Shown in pieces: positions 16,203-25,629 of a stretch of 50,056 nt of DNA. The DNA is taken from the NCBI GenBank assembly GCA_947503655.1, contig CANNEP010000012.1, positions 1 to 50,056 of the forward strand, read 5' to 3'. The DNA is from an uncultured Microbacterium sp. (lineage in GTDB: Bacteria; Actinomycetota; Actinomycetes; Actinomycetales; Microbacteriaceae). The position numbers and the translations under genes were made by a program. Numbering within the stretch: the stretch's first letter is position 1; each line of letters starts with the position of its first letter. The notes beneath the pieces were generated by a model. That model was not told where the DNA came from, made no database searches, and worked only from the letters and a program-made list of their open reading frames with translations.

Positions 16203-16220
16203 AGTGGCACATATGCCAGT
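16203..16220. promoter_or_regulatory. Imperfect palindrome, candidate TetR operator
   Basis: AGTGGCA-CATA-TGCCAGT, six of seven arm pairs, lies in the 57-base gap between the divergent phosphatase and TetR genes. Size and place fit an operator controlling both directions. Binding is inferred only. Confidence 0.4.
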
Positions 16221-16254
16221 TTGCGTGAGGGTGAACAAGGGATGAACATGCCCC

Positions 16255-16851
16255 ATGGCGGCCATAATGGAGGCGATGACGAACCAAACCGGAGCGCGTG
16301 CGCGACACAAGACCACTACGCGCCGCGCGATCCAGACAGCGGCGATTGAGCTGTATGAAGAACGCGGGTACGACGAAACGAAGGTCGAAGACATCGTTGA
16401 ACGCGCAGGAGTATCTCAGCGAAGCTTTTTCCGCTATTTCCCTTACAAAGAACTCACACTCTTCAGCGACGATCACACAGAGCATCTCGCTGAGCTTGTA
16501 CTTACAGCGCCTTCACACTTCAACGCGATCGAGACGCTTGACTGGGCGACTGCGCAACTCTTCTTGATCCCGACGACCGAACTGGACAGGCGACGACAGG
16601 CGATTCGCAATCAGCTTGGCGACGATGCGCGCGTTCAGCGCCAACTCGCCTACCTCCATGAGTCACTTAGCATCCGGCTGCGCGATGCCTACGTTCGCCG
16701 CCTCGGCATAGACCCCGCCGACACATCTGACTTGCGTCCACAGATTCTCGTGGGGCTTTACCTCTCTCTCGCTACTGAGGTGTCGGGCCGGTCACAATCA
16801 CCGGAAGAGACGCGCCAGCGGTGGCTTGCGTCGCTTCGCAGTCTGCTTTGA
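16255..16851 (+). CDS. TetR-family regulator of the divergent ABC operon
   Basis: 198 residues from the ATG at 16255; ATGs at 16267 and 16276 are alternatives, since the ribosome site AAGGGA (16237-16242) is slightly far. The N-terminal HTH is complete: RRAIQTAAIELYEERGYDET then VEDIVERAGVSQRSFFRYFP, with the helix-turn-helix at about 42-62. The C-terminal domain is the ligand part and gives no clue to the effector. Divergent from the phosphatase/ABC operon with an inverted repeat between them, so it most likely represses that operon and itself. Confidence 0.9.
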   Translation: MAAIMEAMTNQTGARARHKTTTRRAIQTAAIELYEERGYDETKVEDIVERAGVSQRSFFRYFPYKELTLFSDDHTEHLAELVLTAPSHFNAIETLDWATAQLFLIPTTELDRRRQAIRNQLGDDARVQRQLAYLHESLSIRLRDAYVRRLGIDPADTSDLRPQILVGLYLSLATEVSGRSQSPEETRQRWLASLRSLL

Positions 16852-16922
16852 GAGGTCGGCACTGCTATCGACATTTACATGCTTGGTTGCGGAGGTGGGG
16901 ACTGAGCGTTGCCGACCTTATG

Positions 16923-16931
16923 TGGTACACT
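16923..16931 (+). promoter_or_regulatory. Extended -10 promoter of the ABC-F gene
   Basis: TGG followed by TACACT at 16926-16931 forms an extended -10 box. No good -35 lies at the usual distance. Transcription would start about seven bases on, at or next to the ATG at 16938, giving a leaderless transcript whose first codons are the leader peptide. Confidence 0.5.
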
Positions 16932-16937
16932 GGAAGC

Positions 16938-16958
16938 ATGCATTTGTATTTCCTGTGA
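16938..16958 (+). CDS. Six-residue leader peptide MHLYFL before the ABC-F gene
   Basis: ATG CAT TTG TAT TTC CTG TGA, 139 bases before the ABC-F start and about seven bases after the -10 box, so it would be translated leaderless. Known: ABC-F and other ribosome-targeting resistance genes are often induced by drug-stalled ribosomes on such short ORFs, which shift the RNA fold downstream. Candidate folding elements follow at 16979-17040. Too short for codon statistics, so the call rests on position and context. Confidence 0.5.
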   Translation: MHLYFL

Positions 16959-17003
16959 CGGTTGAGTAGGCCTACCGCGCTCGTTGAGCAACTCCGAGCT
17001 AGC

Positions 17004-17040
17004 GACGGCCGCTCGTTCTGACCCTGGAAGGGTCCCCGTC
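17004..17040 (+). terminator. Attenuator-like hairpin in the ABC-F leader
   Basis: Inner stem GACCCT/AGGGTC (17020-17025 with 17029-17034, loop GGA) inside an outer stem GACGG/CCGTC (17004-17008 with 17036-17040), followed by ATTTGC. An upstream competing stem, GCTCG/CGAGC, lies at about 16979-16998. This is the layout of a transcription or translation attenuator. The T-run is short, so the exact mechanism is open. Confidence 0.45.
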
Positions 17041-17097
17041 ATTTGCGTGCCCGCTGGCTGTTTGGCTCGTCGCGGTGCGCCTTGCTGAAGGATTTGA

Positions 17098-18753
17098 ATG
17101 CTTACCCCTACTAACCGTCATCCGGCGCGCCATCGCGCGCAACTCACCGCTTCCGACGTCTCCGTAATGCGAGGCGTAACCCCGGTGCTCAACCATGTCG
17201 ATCTCGTCGTCACTCCCGCGTCCCGTGTGGCGATCGTCGGAGAGAACGGGCGCGGAAAGACCACACTTCTGCACGCGCTCGCGGGCACGCTGGTACCTGA
17301 TAGTGGAACGATCCAGCGCATCGGCACGCTCGGGCTCGCTGAACAAGAGATGGACTCCACCGACAACCGAACCGTTGGGCAGGCCGTCGCGGAGGCCATC
17401 GCCGAACCGCTCGCAGCGCTGGCCACACTCGACGACGCCGCTGCCGCTCTCGCGGAAGGGAGTAGCGAGGCCGCAGAGCAGTACGCTGCGGCCTTGGAAG
17501 ATGCGGAAGCGCTCGACGCTTGGGATGCCGAGCGCCGGGTACAAATCGCGCTCGAAGCACTCGACGCCGAAACCGACATGACGCGGTTGCTCGCTGATCT
17601 GTCGGTGGGGCAGCGATATCGAGTGCGGTTGGCCTGCCTGTTGGGGGCTGAAGATGATTTCTTACTGCTGGACGAGCCCACCAATCACCTCGACCGCAGC
17701 GGACTTGATTTCTTGACCATGCAACTCCGCACGCGCAACGGTGGTGTCGTCATCGTCAGCCACGATCGCGCGCTGCTCTCTGACATTGCGGAGACGGTGG
17801 TCGACCTCGATCCGACACCTGATGATCGCCCCCGCATCTACGGCAACGGGTACGCGGGATACCGAGAAGGGCGCGTGGCCGAGCGGGAACGCTGGGATCA
17901 GGAGTACGACCGCCAGCAGCAGGAGCAAGCCCGGCTGCAGGACAGTCTCAGCGCTGCACAGAACCGACTCGTATCGGGTTGGCGACCGGAGAAGGGGTCA
18001 CCGAAGCACGGCCGCGCGACGCGCGCGGGCGGGCTGGTGCAGAGCGTGCACCGACGCCAGGAAGCACTCGAAGCACACGCGGTGACGGTACCTGAACCAC
18101 CGCAGCTATTCCAGTTCCCCGACCTGCCCACACGAAAAGGGGCGGTGCTACTAAACGTCGACAACGTGAGCCTTGCCGGGCGGTTAGCGCAGCCAGTGTC
18201 GTTCGAACTCTCGCACCGCGGCAGGCTCGTGATCACCGGCTCGAACGGGGCCGGAAAGTCGACGCTCCTGAGTATCGCGGCGGGCGAACTACTGCCAGAT
18301 ACGGGAACAGTGCGGACATCCCCTGGCACGCGTTTGGGTTTTCTTCGTCAGGAGACGATGCTGCCGCCTGATCGCCGGGCGAACGAGGTATACGCCCGAC
18401 ACCTCGACGAACTCGTCGGTCAAGGAACGCTTCAATCATCTGAGGCGGTCGGTCTCGGTCAACTTGGACTGCTGCGATCGCGCGAGGCAGGCAAACGAGT
18501 GGGTGAACTGTCGATGGGTCAACAACGACGCCTCGATCTGGCGCTCGTACTCGCGGCACGCCCGCACGTGCTACTACTAGACGAGCCCACCAACCACCTC
18601 TCCATCGCGCTCGTTGACGAACTCACCGAGGCACTCGGGGCTACCCAAGCGGCCGTCGTACTGTCGACCCACGATCGGCAACTCCTGCGCGATGTCGCCC
18701 AATGGCCTCATGTACATCTGATGGCGATGGCTGAAGGCGAGGCACTGGTATGA
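17098..18753 (+). CDS. ABC-F ribosomal protection protein (antibiotic resistance type)
   Basis: 551 residues. Two ATPase cassettes and no membrane segments: first Walker [10 protein letters not shown], signature [12 protein letters not shown] and Walker [13 protein letters not shown]; second Walker [10 protein letters not shown], signature [12 protein letters not shown] and Walker [12 protein letters not shown]. The inter-cassette linker (about 265-330) is Gln/Glu/Arg-rich and probably a coiled coil, the part that reaches the peptidyl-transferase centre in drug-displacing ABC-F proteins. Ribosome site AAGGA lies four bases before the ATG. The attenuation-like leader upstream and the MFS exporter coupled downstream favour resistance to a ribosome-targeting drug (macrolide, lincosamide, streptogramin or pleuromutilin class) over a housekeeping role; which drug cannot be told. 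Confidence 0.88.
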   Translation: MLTPTNRHPARHRAQLTASDVSVMRGVTPVLNHVDLVVTPASRVAIVGENGRGKTTLLHALAGTLVPDSGTIQRIGTLGLAEQEMDSTDNRTVGQAVAEAIAEPLAALATLDDAAAALAEGSSEAAEQYAAALEDAEALDAWDAERRVQIALEALDAETDMTRLLADLSVGQRYRVRLACLLGAEDDFLLLDEPTNHLDRSGLDFLTMQLRTRNGGVVIVSHDRALLSDIAETVVDLDPTPDDRPRIYGNGYAGYREGRVAERERWDQEYDRQQQEQARLQDSLSAAQNRLVSGWRPEKGSPKHGRATRAGGLVQSVHRRQEALEAHAVTVPEPPQLFQFPDLPTRKGAVLLNVDNVSLAGRLAQPVSFELSHRGRLVITGSNGAGKSTLLSIAAGELLPDTGTVRTSPGTRLGFLRQETMLPPDRRANEVYARHLDELVGQGTLQSSEAVGLGQLGLLRSREAGKRVGELSMGQQRRLDLALVLAARPHVLLLDEPTNHLSIALVDELTEALGATQAAVVLSTHDRQLLRDVAQWPHVHLMAMAEGEALV

Positions 18754-20012
18754 GCAACACCATCAAGCTACGCGCACTCCGCCCATTGGCATCACGTGAT
18801 TACCGTCTCCTGTTTGCCGCCGTCGGCATCGAGGTATTCGGGACCGGTATGTGGACGATCGTCATGGTCTTCCAAGTACTCGCACTCGATGACAGCCCAC
18901 TTGCCTTGTCGGCGGTTGCAACCGGAATGAGTCTTGGCCTGTTTGCGTTCTCCGTTCTCGGTGGGGTTGTCGCAGACCGGTTCTCCAAACGGCGGATTCT
19001 CATTACAGTGCAGGGCTCAACGGCCGCGATCATGACCGCCGTGGCGGTCCTGTCGCTCACCGGGAATATCGAACTTTGGCACGTCGCCGCAGCCTCGTTC
19101 GCGATGGGTGCCGGGAGCGCCTTTTTCTACCCTGCGTACAGCGCTTACCTACCTGTGGTCCTTCCGCCGGAGCAACTCCTGGCCGCGAATGGGCTCGAAG
19201 GGGCGCTCCGTCCATCGATGGGGCAAGGGCTGGGCCCGGCCCTCGGTGGAGTCATCGTCGGTATGTTCTTCCCCGCTATCGGAGCGGTCATCGTCGCGGC
19301 TTCGTACGCGATTGCTTTCGTCATCACGTTGTTTCTTAGCCGTCGTGACGAACACACTGAGCCCACTCCTCCCGAGGATCGCCCGAGCGTCTGGGGTGAC
19401 CTTCGTGCGGGGGTTGCCTACGTGGCTCGTACACGCTGGTTGCTTTGGACGCTGATCTTCGGGTCTTCGCTTGCGCTCATTGTCCAAGGCCCGATCGAAG
19501 TTCTCCTCCCGTTCCTCACCCGCGACCGATTCGAGGATGCTGAAGCTACTTTCGGGTTCCTTCTGGCCGCCTATGGGATAGGTGGGGCTGTCGGTTCGCT
19601 GATCGTGTCGTCGTTGAAGCTTCCTCGTCGGTACTTGACGTTTATGATCCTGTGCTGGGGTGGAGGAACACTACCTCTTGTGGTCATTGGCGTTGCCGAC
19701 AATTTGATCCTCATGCTCTCCGCGCTCTTTGTCGTCGGTGCACTCACCGGGGCTGGCGTTGTCGTGTGGGGAACATTGCTGCAACGGTTGGTGCCGCTCG
19801 ACATGATCGGCCGAGTCGCCAGCCTCGACTTCTTCGTTTCGATCGCGTTCATGCCGGTCTCGATCGCCATCGCAGGGCCGCTCTCACTGTTGGTTCCCAT
19901 CCCCATCATCTTTGTGATTGCGGGAGTCATTCCGCCAGCTCTCGCGTTGATCGCATTGCTGGCCGGGCGCATGCGCCAGACCGAGGACAGTCAACCACTA
20001 GACGCAGACTGA
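18750..20012 (+). CDS. MFS exporter coupled to the ABC-F gene (Mef-like layout)
   Basis: 420 residues, about twelve hydrophobic helices. The first loop carries [15 protein letters not shown], the MFS loop-2/3 signature, and a long central cytoplasmic loop is at about 195-215. The ATG overlaps the ABC-F stop (ATGA). Architecture resembles the MefA/enterobactin-exporter-like branch of MFS drug exporters. Known: Mef exporters are often co-encoded with ABC-F proteins (mef/msr) in macrolide resistance. By analogy this pair likely combines drug export with ribosome protection. Substrate unknown. Confidence 0.88.
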   Translation: MSNTIKLRALRPLASRDYRLLFAAVGIEVFGTGMWTIVMVFQVLALDDSPLALSAVATGMSLGLFAFSVLGGVVADRFSKRRILITVQGSTAAIMTAVAVLSLTGNIELWHVAAASFAMGAGSAFFYPAYSAYLPVVLPPEQLLAANGLEGALRPSMGQGLGPALGGVIVGMFFPAIGAVIVAASYAIAFVITLFLSRRDEHTEPTPPEDRPSVWGDLRAGVAYVARTRWLLWTLIFGSSLALIVQGPIEVLLPFLTRDRFEDAEATFGFLLAAYGIGGAVGSLIVSSLKLPRRYLTFMILCWGGGTLPLVVIGVADNLILMLSALFVVGALTGAGVVVWGTLLQRLVPLDMIGRVASLDFFVSIAFMPVSIAIAGPLSLLVPIPIIFVIAGVIPPALALIALLAGRMRQTEDSQPLDAD

Positions 20013-20017
20013 CCTCG

Positions 20018-20908
20018 ATGGCTCTGGGAATATCCCGGACGTTCGGCTTCGAGCCTTTAGTGGCTCGAAGCCGAACTTTTCGTACCGCTGGCCCGATCTC
20101 CGCAGAAGACTGCGCGAGGCTGATCTTCGTGCGTGCCGGATCGGTTCTGTTGCACAACGAGCTGGGTGTGCAACAGGCGAACGTTGGAGACGTCATCACA
20201 TTGGGGTCAAATGCCATGTTCGGCTATGAACCGGAAGGCTTCGTGACCGTGACAACGATCTGCCTTGATCTCGACTACGTTATCGACCAAGTGTTCTGGC
20301 AACATGCCGCCAAGTTCACCGACCGGCTGGAGGCAAGAACCTTTTACGAACTGGAGTATGTCAAGCCTGCTCAACTTCTTCGGATTGGCGAACATCGAAC
20401 GGAAATGCTCGCGCCTTGGCTGGACAACCTTGTTGCGTTGAGTCTCGACGGGTTGTCGTCAGACCGCTTTCACCGGGCGCAATCGTTGCTTTCCGCAATC
20501 CTCGACGTCGTCTTTACTTACCACAACATGGAGACTGAACCTGTCGGCGCCGTCCGGCCTGCGCGTCGCGAAGCCCTACATGTTTCGGGCCTACTCGCCT
20601 CTGATCTCTCGCGCCGCTGGTTAGCCTCTGAACTTGCTGAGGCGGTGTACCTCTCAGAATCACAGCTGCGACGGGTGTTTTCAGAAGCCTTTGGGAAACC
20701 ACCGCTTGCATACTTGACGACACTCCGAACGCTCAGAATGGCGCAGCTGCTGAGAGACACGGCTATGCCGATCGCAGAGATTTCTTTCACGGTGGGGTGG
20801 AGTGATCCTGACTTCGCTGCCCGTCAGTTTCGTCGGTATGTTGGGCGTTCACCAAGTGAGTACCGACGATTCGAGCAGAGCCGAAACTCGCAACCGTACC
20901 CGGAGTGA
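20018..20908 (+). CDS. AraC-family transcriptional regulator
   Basis: 296 residues from the ATG at 20018, six bases after the MFS stop; the frame is open further upstream but only over the MFS coding sequence. The N-terminal half (RLIFVRAGSVLLHNE, DVITLGSNAMFGYEPEGF) looks like a cupin-type sensing domain. The C-terminal half has both AraC helix-turn-helix motifs: LASELAEAVYLSESQLRRVF and PIAEISFTVGWSDPDFAARQFRR, then YVGRSPSEYRR. Probably co-transcribed with the exporter and able to regulate the resistance block or another element gene. Confidence 0.9.
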   Translation: MALGISRTFGFEPLVARSRTFRTAGPISAEDCARLIFVRAGSVLLHNELGVQQANVGDVITLGSNAMFGYEPEGFVTVTTICLDLDYVIDQVFWQHAAKFTDRLEARTFYELEYVKPAQLLRIGEHRTEMLAPWLDNLVALSLDGLSSDRFHRAQSLLSAILDVVFTYHNMETEPVGAVRPARREALHVSGLLASDLSRRWLASELAEAVYLSESQLRRVFSEAFGKPPLAYLTTLRTLRMAQLLRDTAMPIAEISFTVGWSDPDFAARQFRRYVGRSPSEYRRFEQSRNSQPYPE

Positions 20909-21134
20909 ACACGCAATCCCGCACGGCGAAACGATCGTACTTACAGAGTGGCTCGGTGGGATCACCGCTTATGCGATAGACCAAGTCTGACCACGTCGGG
21001 TTCAGTGATGCACCTGGCGGTCGCACACTTTAATGTCCGTCGTCCGTCTCGATTTCGTTTCCTGAGCTCCTTCGCGCACCTTCTGGTCGCAGAGGTCACC
21101 CGTCGTGTGTGGGTGTCTGCGGGAGGAGGATGCA

Positions 21135-22217
21135 ATGACAACGGTCGAGGAGGCGCGGGCGGCGCGGGATGCGAAACTCGACGCCCTGCACGAACAGCTC
21201 ACTGGCGCGGTGGAGTCGTTGGTATCGGGCGAGGATTGGAAACGAGCGTTGGAGTTCGCGGCTCGGTTCCGTGCCCGGTCGTTCAACAACACGCTGCTGA
21301 TCTTCGTGCAGCATCAGGCGGCGTTCGAGTCGGGCCGGGTGCCGGAACCGGTGCCGTCATATGCGGCGGGCTTCAAGCAGTGGCAGGCACTTGGCCGGCA
21401 AGTCTCAAGGGGCCAGTCGGGGTACATGATCCTCGCCCCTGTGACGGGCCGGTTCGCGTCGTTCACGCCGAAGGTGGCGGAGTCGTGGCGCAGGCTCGGC
21501 CGGTTCGAGAAACCGAAACCGGGTGAGGCAGTGCGCTCCCGCATGGTCGGCGTCCGCCCCGCCTACGTCTGGGATGTCTCCCAAACTGCCGGCGACCCGA
21601 TTCCCGCGCCGCCATCACCGCGGCTGCTGGAAGGCGAAGCGCCCGACGGGCTGTGGGAGGGCATCGCACGTCTCGTGGAGGCGGAGGGTTTCAGCGTGTT
21701 GCGGGTGCCGCATGAGGGCATGATCCACGGTGCAAACGGTCTCACTGACTTCGGTGCGCGGTCGGTGGCGGTTCGGGAGAACATGCCCGAGGCGGCACAG
21801 GTGAAGACTCTCGTGCACGAGCTCGCCCATGTGCTGCTGCACGGGCCGGACAACGTGGATGCGACGGGGCATCGCGGGATTGGTGAGGTGGAGGCGGATT
21901 CGGTGGCGTTGATGGTCGCCGCAGCGCACGGCATGGACACCAGCGACTACACGGTCCCGTATGTGTCGGGGTGGGCGGCGACAGTGCCGGAGAAGTCTCC
22001 GGTCGAAGTCGTCCAGGCCACCGGCGAACGAGTCCGAAAAACCGCAGCTAGCATTCTTGATCAGCTCCCCACCGTGCAGATCGGCAACGGTGACCCTCCT
22101 GGCCTCACCCGGGACGCCCCAGCGAACAAACGCTCCGATCCGGTGGTCGAGGCGACTGCTGATCCGTTGGCGGAGGGACCGCGCCGCGCGGTGGCGTCGT
22201 CGGTGAGGAGCCTGTGA
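21135..22217 (+). CDS. ArdC-like protein: N-terminal ssDNA-binding domain plus ImmA/IrrE metallopeptidase
   Basis: 360 residues from the ATG at 21135, chosen for GGGAGGAGG at 21121-21129; an ATG at 21105 lacks a site. The N-terminal part (WKRALEFAARFRARSFNNTLLI, AAGFKQWQALGRQVSRGQSGYMIL) is the ArdC-N type ssDNA-binding region. The C-terminal part has the zinc motif HELAHVLLHG (about 227) and EVEADSVALMV. Known: ArdC-type proteins on conjugative elements protect incoming DNA from restriction. First gene of the replication/transfer cluster that resumes after the cargo; the stop overlaps the start of the Prim-Pol gene. Confidence 0.88.
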   Translation: MTTVEEARAARDAKLDALHEQLTGAVESLVSGEDWKRALEFAARFRARSFNNTLLIFVQHQAAFESGRVPEPVPSYAAGFKQWQALGRQVSRGQSGYMILAPVTGRFASFTPKVAESWRRLGRFEKPKPGEAVRSRMVGVRPAYVWDVSQTAGDPIPAPPSPRLLEGEAPDGLWEGIARLVEAEGFSVLRVPHEGMIHGANGLTDFGARSVAVRENMPEAAQVKTLVHELAHVLLHGPDNVDATGHRGIGEVEADSVALMVAAAHGMDTSDYTVPYVSGWAATVPEKSPVEVVQATGERVRKTAASILDQLPTVQIGNGDPPGLTRDAPANKRSDPVVEATADPLAEGPRRAVASSVRSL

Positions 22218-23125
22218 TGGGTGCCGCCGATCTGTTCACCGAAGTCGGCGGGATGCCGCTCTCGGAGGCAGCGGCGCGGTTCGCTGCGGCGGGGGTGCCG
22301 GTGTTTCCATGCTTGCCCGGTGAGAAACGCCCTTTGGTGCTCCGCGGGTTTCATGATGCCACCGCTGATCCGGCGCAAGTCGCGGAATGGTGGTCAAGGT
22401 GGCCGTCCGCGAACATCGGCATCCCCACCGGTGCCGTGTCCGGGGTGGAGGTTGTCGATGTCGACGTGCATCCGACTGGCACCGGATTTCCTGCTTTCCG
22501 CGAAGCGCACCGTCAAGGCCATGCCGCGGGGTGGGCTGCGCTCGTGCGCACCCCCTCCGGTGGCCTCCACGCTTACTACCCGGTGAACCCTGACCGTGCG
22601 CAGTCGTCCTGGCAGGCCGCGCGGGCGCATGTTGATTTCCGTGGTGACGGCGGCTACATCATCGCGCCGCCGTCGAAGGTGCTGCGCCCCGGCGGGGTGC
22701 GGGCAGCGTACCGGCTCATCGTCGCATCAGGTGATACCCCGGTGCCAGTGGATGCGGTGCGGCTGCGCGAGTTTCTGGACCCGCGCACTCCGATCTCTAT
22801 CGACCGTGTGCGTGCTGCTCGGTTTGAGCGGCGGGGGTCGGATGCGAAGGTGCTCGCCGGCTGGGTGGCGGGGCGTGGTGAGGGTGAGCGGAACCGGGGC
22901 CTGTTCTGGGCCGCGTGCCGACTCGCAGAATCCGGCACCCCACTCGACGCAACCCTCGACGCCCTGGGCCCTGCGGCGGAGCACGCGGGACTGGGGCCGC
23001 GGGAGATCATGGCGACGATCCGATCCGCCTACCGCACCACCCACCCCACACCGCATACGTCTGTAGAGCCCGGAGCGGACGAGCGGCGTGTGGTGCGCGG
23101 ATCACCAGGGCGGGTGATCTTATGA
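22217..23125 (+). CDS. Prim-Pol domain protein (bifunctional DNA primase/polymerase, N-terminal type)
   Basis: 302 residues. The archaeo-eukaryotic primase-type core is visible: FPCLPGEKRPLV, then VEVVDVDVH with the two metal-binding Asp residues, GGLHAYYP and VDFRGDGGYIIAPPS. There is no helicase domain, so it matches the short element-encoded version. It would prime complementary-strand synthesis of transferred DNA or support element replication. Start ATG overlaps the ArdC-like stop (TGATG), and its stop overlaps the next start (ATGA). Confidence 0.88.
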   Translation: MGAADLFTEVGGMPLSEAAARFAAAGVPVFPCLPGEKRPLVLRGFHDATADPAQVAEWWSRWPSANIGIPTGAVSGVEVVDVDVHPTGTGFPAFREAHRQGHAAGWAALVRTPSGGLHAYYPVNPDRAQSSWQAARAHVDFRGDGGYIIAPPSKVLRPGGVRAAYRLIVASGDTPVPVDAVRLREFLDPRTPISIDRVRAARFERRGSDAKVLAGWVAGRGEGERNRGLFWAACRLAESGTPLDATLDALGPAAEHAGLGPREIMATIRSAYRTTHPTPHTSVEPGADERRVVRGSPGRVIL

Positions 23126-23409
23126 ACACCACCGAGGCTGTTTCGCCGCGGGGTCGCCGGTTGGCGGTGGTGACGGCGATCACGGGCACGGTGTTCATCG
23201 CAGCCGGCGCGTTCTGGCTCAGCTTTACGGCGCTTGCCGACCTTGCCCGCCGGTCTGGGATCGATGCGGGGCAGGCGTGGGCGTGGCCGTTGATCGTGGA
23301 CGGCATCATCGTCGTCGCAACTGTCGCCGTCGTCGCCCTCGCCAGCCAGTCCCGCCCGACCTGGTACGTTTGGTCGCCGTGTGTATGTGCCCGGCGATCC
23401 GAAGGGTGA
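23122..23409 (+). pseudogene. Truncated DUF2637-type membrane protein
   Basis: 95 residues. The first two membrane helices are at about 15-37 and 54-74 and the text reads like a DUF2637 (SCO-type spdB-like) protein up to SRPTWYVW (ending at 23373). After that comes PCVCARRSEG and a stop, which is the out-of-frame start of the following ATPase sequence. The normal C-terminal helices are missing. The start overlaps the Prim-Pol stop (ATGA). Confidence 0.65.
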
Positions 23410-24364
23410 GCATACGGCGGTGGCGGAGGCTGTTGGTGGGCGAGCGATCGTGCTCGGGCATGGGCTTCGCAACCGGCTCAACCCGCTCGATGAGGGCCAC
23501 CGCCCGTCCGGGGTGAGCGATGCGGAATGGGCGGCGCAAGTCGCGTCCCGCCGCCGGGAACTCATCGGCGCGCTCGCAGAAACCGTGCTGGATCGGGTGC
23601 TGTCGCCGTTGGAGCACACCGCGATCGACCTCGCTCTCCAAGACAGCGTCCGCACCGCTGACGTGCCGATCCTGCCTATGGTGGTCGACCGCATCCTGAG
23701 CCCCGATCCTGCGACCGACACGGATGGCCGGCTGGCAGAAGACGGCAGGCTCGTCGGCCACGCCCTCCGCCGCCTCGTGGCGGGCGATCTTGCCGGATTG
23801 TTCGATGGGCCATCGACGGTCAGGTTCGACCCATCGCTCCCGATGGTGAGCTTGGACCTGTCCCGCGTCGCGGAGAACTCGACGCTGATCTCCGTGCTGA
23901 TGACCTGCTCCAGCGCGTGGATGGAGTCGGCGTTGATGGACCCGAACGGCGGGCACCGGTGGGTGATCTACGACGAAGCCTGGCGACTCATGGCCTACCC
24001 AGCTCTCCTGCGCCGTATGGACGCGCAATGGCGGCTCGCCAGGCATTACGGGATCGCGAACATGCTGATCTTCCACAAACTCACCGACCTCGACAACGTC
24101 GGCGACCAAGGCTCCGCGATGCGCGCCCTCGCCAACAGCCTGTTGGCGAATGCGGAGACCAGGATCATCTACCGGCAAGAACCCGACCAGCTCGGAGCCA
24201 CCGCCGCAGCCCTCGGACTCACCGGCACCGAACAGAAACTCCTCCCAGGACTCGGCACCGGGCAAGGACTCTGGCGCATCAAAGAACGCTCCTTCGTCGT
24301 CCAGCACCAACTTCACCCGGCCGAGCTCGCCGCGTTCGACACCACCGCGAGGATGAAGGGCTAA
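23381..24364 (+). pseudogene. VirB4/TraC-type conjugation ATPase, C-terminal half only
   Basis: 327 residues from the first usable GTG, with family-like sequence extending back to FGRRV at 23369. Visible: VPGDPKGEH, the NRLNPLDEGH segment, Walker B in HRWVIYDEAW (near 23950-23985) and the late arginine-containing region. The N-terminal half and Walker A, which normally stand just before FGRR and PKGE, are absent. VirB4 proteins are usually 500-800 residues. Joined directly to the DUF2637 fragment, this marks a deletion that removed the type IV secretion genes normally found between. It cannot be an active ATPase as it stands. Confidence 0.75.
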
Positions 24365-24372
24365 ATGCTCAG

Positions 24373-24389
24373 GTTCAGGATTTCTGAAC
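24373..24389 (+). terminator. Hairpin after the VirB4 fragment
   Basis: GTTCAG, loop GATTT, CTGAAC: a perfect six-pair stem nine bases after the stop. There is no T-run, so it may be a weak terminator or an RNA-stabilising hairpin. Confidence 0.35.
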
Positions 24390-24545
24390 TCTGATTCCGC
24401 GTGATTCTGCGGGTTTTGGCCGATCTGTGGGGTGTTGTGAGGGTGCAAGTTCCCGCGCCCACCGATCCTCTCGTAATGACTGTTTCGGCGTGCCGGTTCG
24501 CACCTATCCCTCGATTGACACGCCATGACCGAGGGAGCAGCACTG

Positions 24546-25559
24546 ATGGACACGATCAACGAACTGGCAGCAGATGAGAGCACCGCGAGGATCATCCTCG
24601 CTATCGCGTCCGAACCAGGAGATGCGGTGACGGGGCGGATGATTCGCACCGTCGGCGCATCCGAAACGGTCGCCCGCGTCCTCGCCGATGAAGTCCCGGC
24701 AGGGCCCGACGGTGACACCTGGCAGCGCCGCCTCGCACCACGCCTCGACGCCGCACAAATCCAGCGGGTGCTTGCTGAGACAGAGCGGCACGGGATGCGG
24801 GTGCTGATCCCCGGCGATGCTGAATGGCCTGCCGGGATCGACGCGCTCGGTGATGGCGCGCCGGTGGCGTTGTGGGCGAAAGGCAACCCAGGGCTGCTGA
24901 CCGGACCGATGTGGGATCGCCTCACCATCACCGGAGCCAGGGCGTCCACCGCCTACGGGGAACACGTCACCACGGAGCTGGTGCAGTCGGCGGTCGCCGA
25001 CTCCCGTGTGGTGTTTTCGGGCGGCGCGTATGGGATCGATGGTGCCGCGCACCGTGCCGCACTCGCCTCGAATGGCTCAACGGTCGCGGTGCTCGCAGGC
25101 GGCTTGGATCGGCTGTATCCGGCAGGGCACACTGATCTGCTGACCCGTGTCGGCAAGGACGGCCTGTTGCTGTCGGAGTTGCCGCCGGGTGCGGCGCCGA
25201 CGAAGTGGAGGTTCCTGCAACGAGGCAGGCTCCTCGCCGCGCTCTCCGGCACCGTCCTCATCGCCGAGGCCGGGTACCGTTCCGGCACCCTCCACACCGC
25301 CGCCCGCGCCGCCGAACTCGGCCGCCCGGTCGGGGCTATCCCCGGGCCGATCACGAGCGCCACCTCTACGGGCTGTCATCGGTTGCTGCGTGACGGCCTC
25401 GCCACGGTGGTGACTGGCTATGAAGATGTGCGCGAGTTGCTGCATGGGGTTCGTGACCGGGCTCACCGTGCCGTGCGGGAGCGTGCGGGACTCGAGTCCG
25501 ACCCGCTCGAGGCTGGGCCGTCGGCGCAGGGGCGGGATTTGAGGGGGCCGGTGTTGTGA
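24546..25559 (+). CDS. DprA-like DNA-processing protein
   Basis: 337 residues from the ATG at 24546, with GAGGGA nine bases upstream; an ATG at 24525 is less well placed. The Rossmann-like SMF core is clear: LTITGARASTAYGEHV, VFSGGAYGIDGAAHRAAL, TVAVLAGGLDRLYPAGH, KWRFLQRGRLLAAL, VLIAEAGYRSGTLHTA and GRPVGAIPGPITSATSTGCHRLL. Known: DprA loads RecA on incoming single-stranded DNA. Element-borne copies in actinobacteria are common and probably handle transferred ssDNA. The N-terminal 100 residues hold a helical region and the usual DprA lead-in. Confidence 0.92.
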   Translation: MDTINELAADESTARIILAIASEPGDAVTGRMIRTVGASETVARVLADEVPAGPDGDTWQRRLAPRLDAAQIQRVLAETERHGMRVLIPGDAEWPAGIDALGDGAPVALWAKGNPGLLTGPMWDRLTITGARASTAYGEHVTTELVQSAVADSRVVFSGGAYGIDGAAHRAALASNGSTVAVLAGGLDRLYPAGHTDLLTRVGKDGLLLSELPPGAAPTKWRFLQRGRLLAALSGTVLIAEAGYRSGTLHTAARAAELGRPVGAIPGPITSATSTGCHRLLRDGLATVVTGYEDVRELLHGVRDRAHRAVRERAGLESDPLEAGPSAQGRDLRGPVL

Positions 25560-25629
25560 GGCGGGTGGTGCACCTGGTGTGAAGGCGGCCGGCTCTGGTC
25601 GCTGATGAACACACACCAGGAGGTATCTC

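Noticed and set aside
23306..24949. Long minus-strand open frame (547 codons) over the VirB4 and DprA region
   Set aside because: Low-complexity Arg/Ser/His-rich reading, antisense to clear ATPase and DprA motifs.
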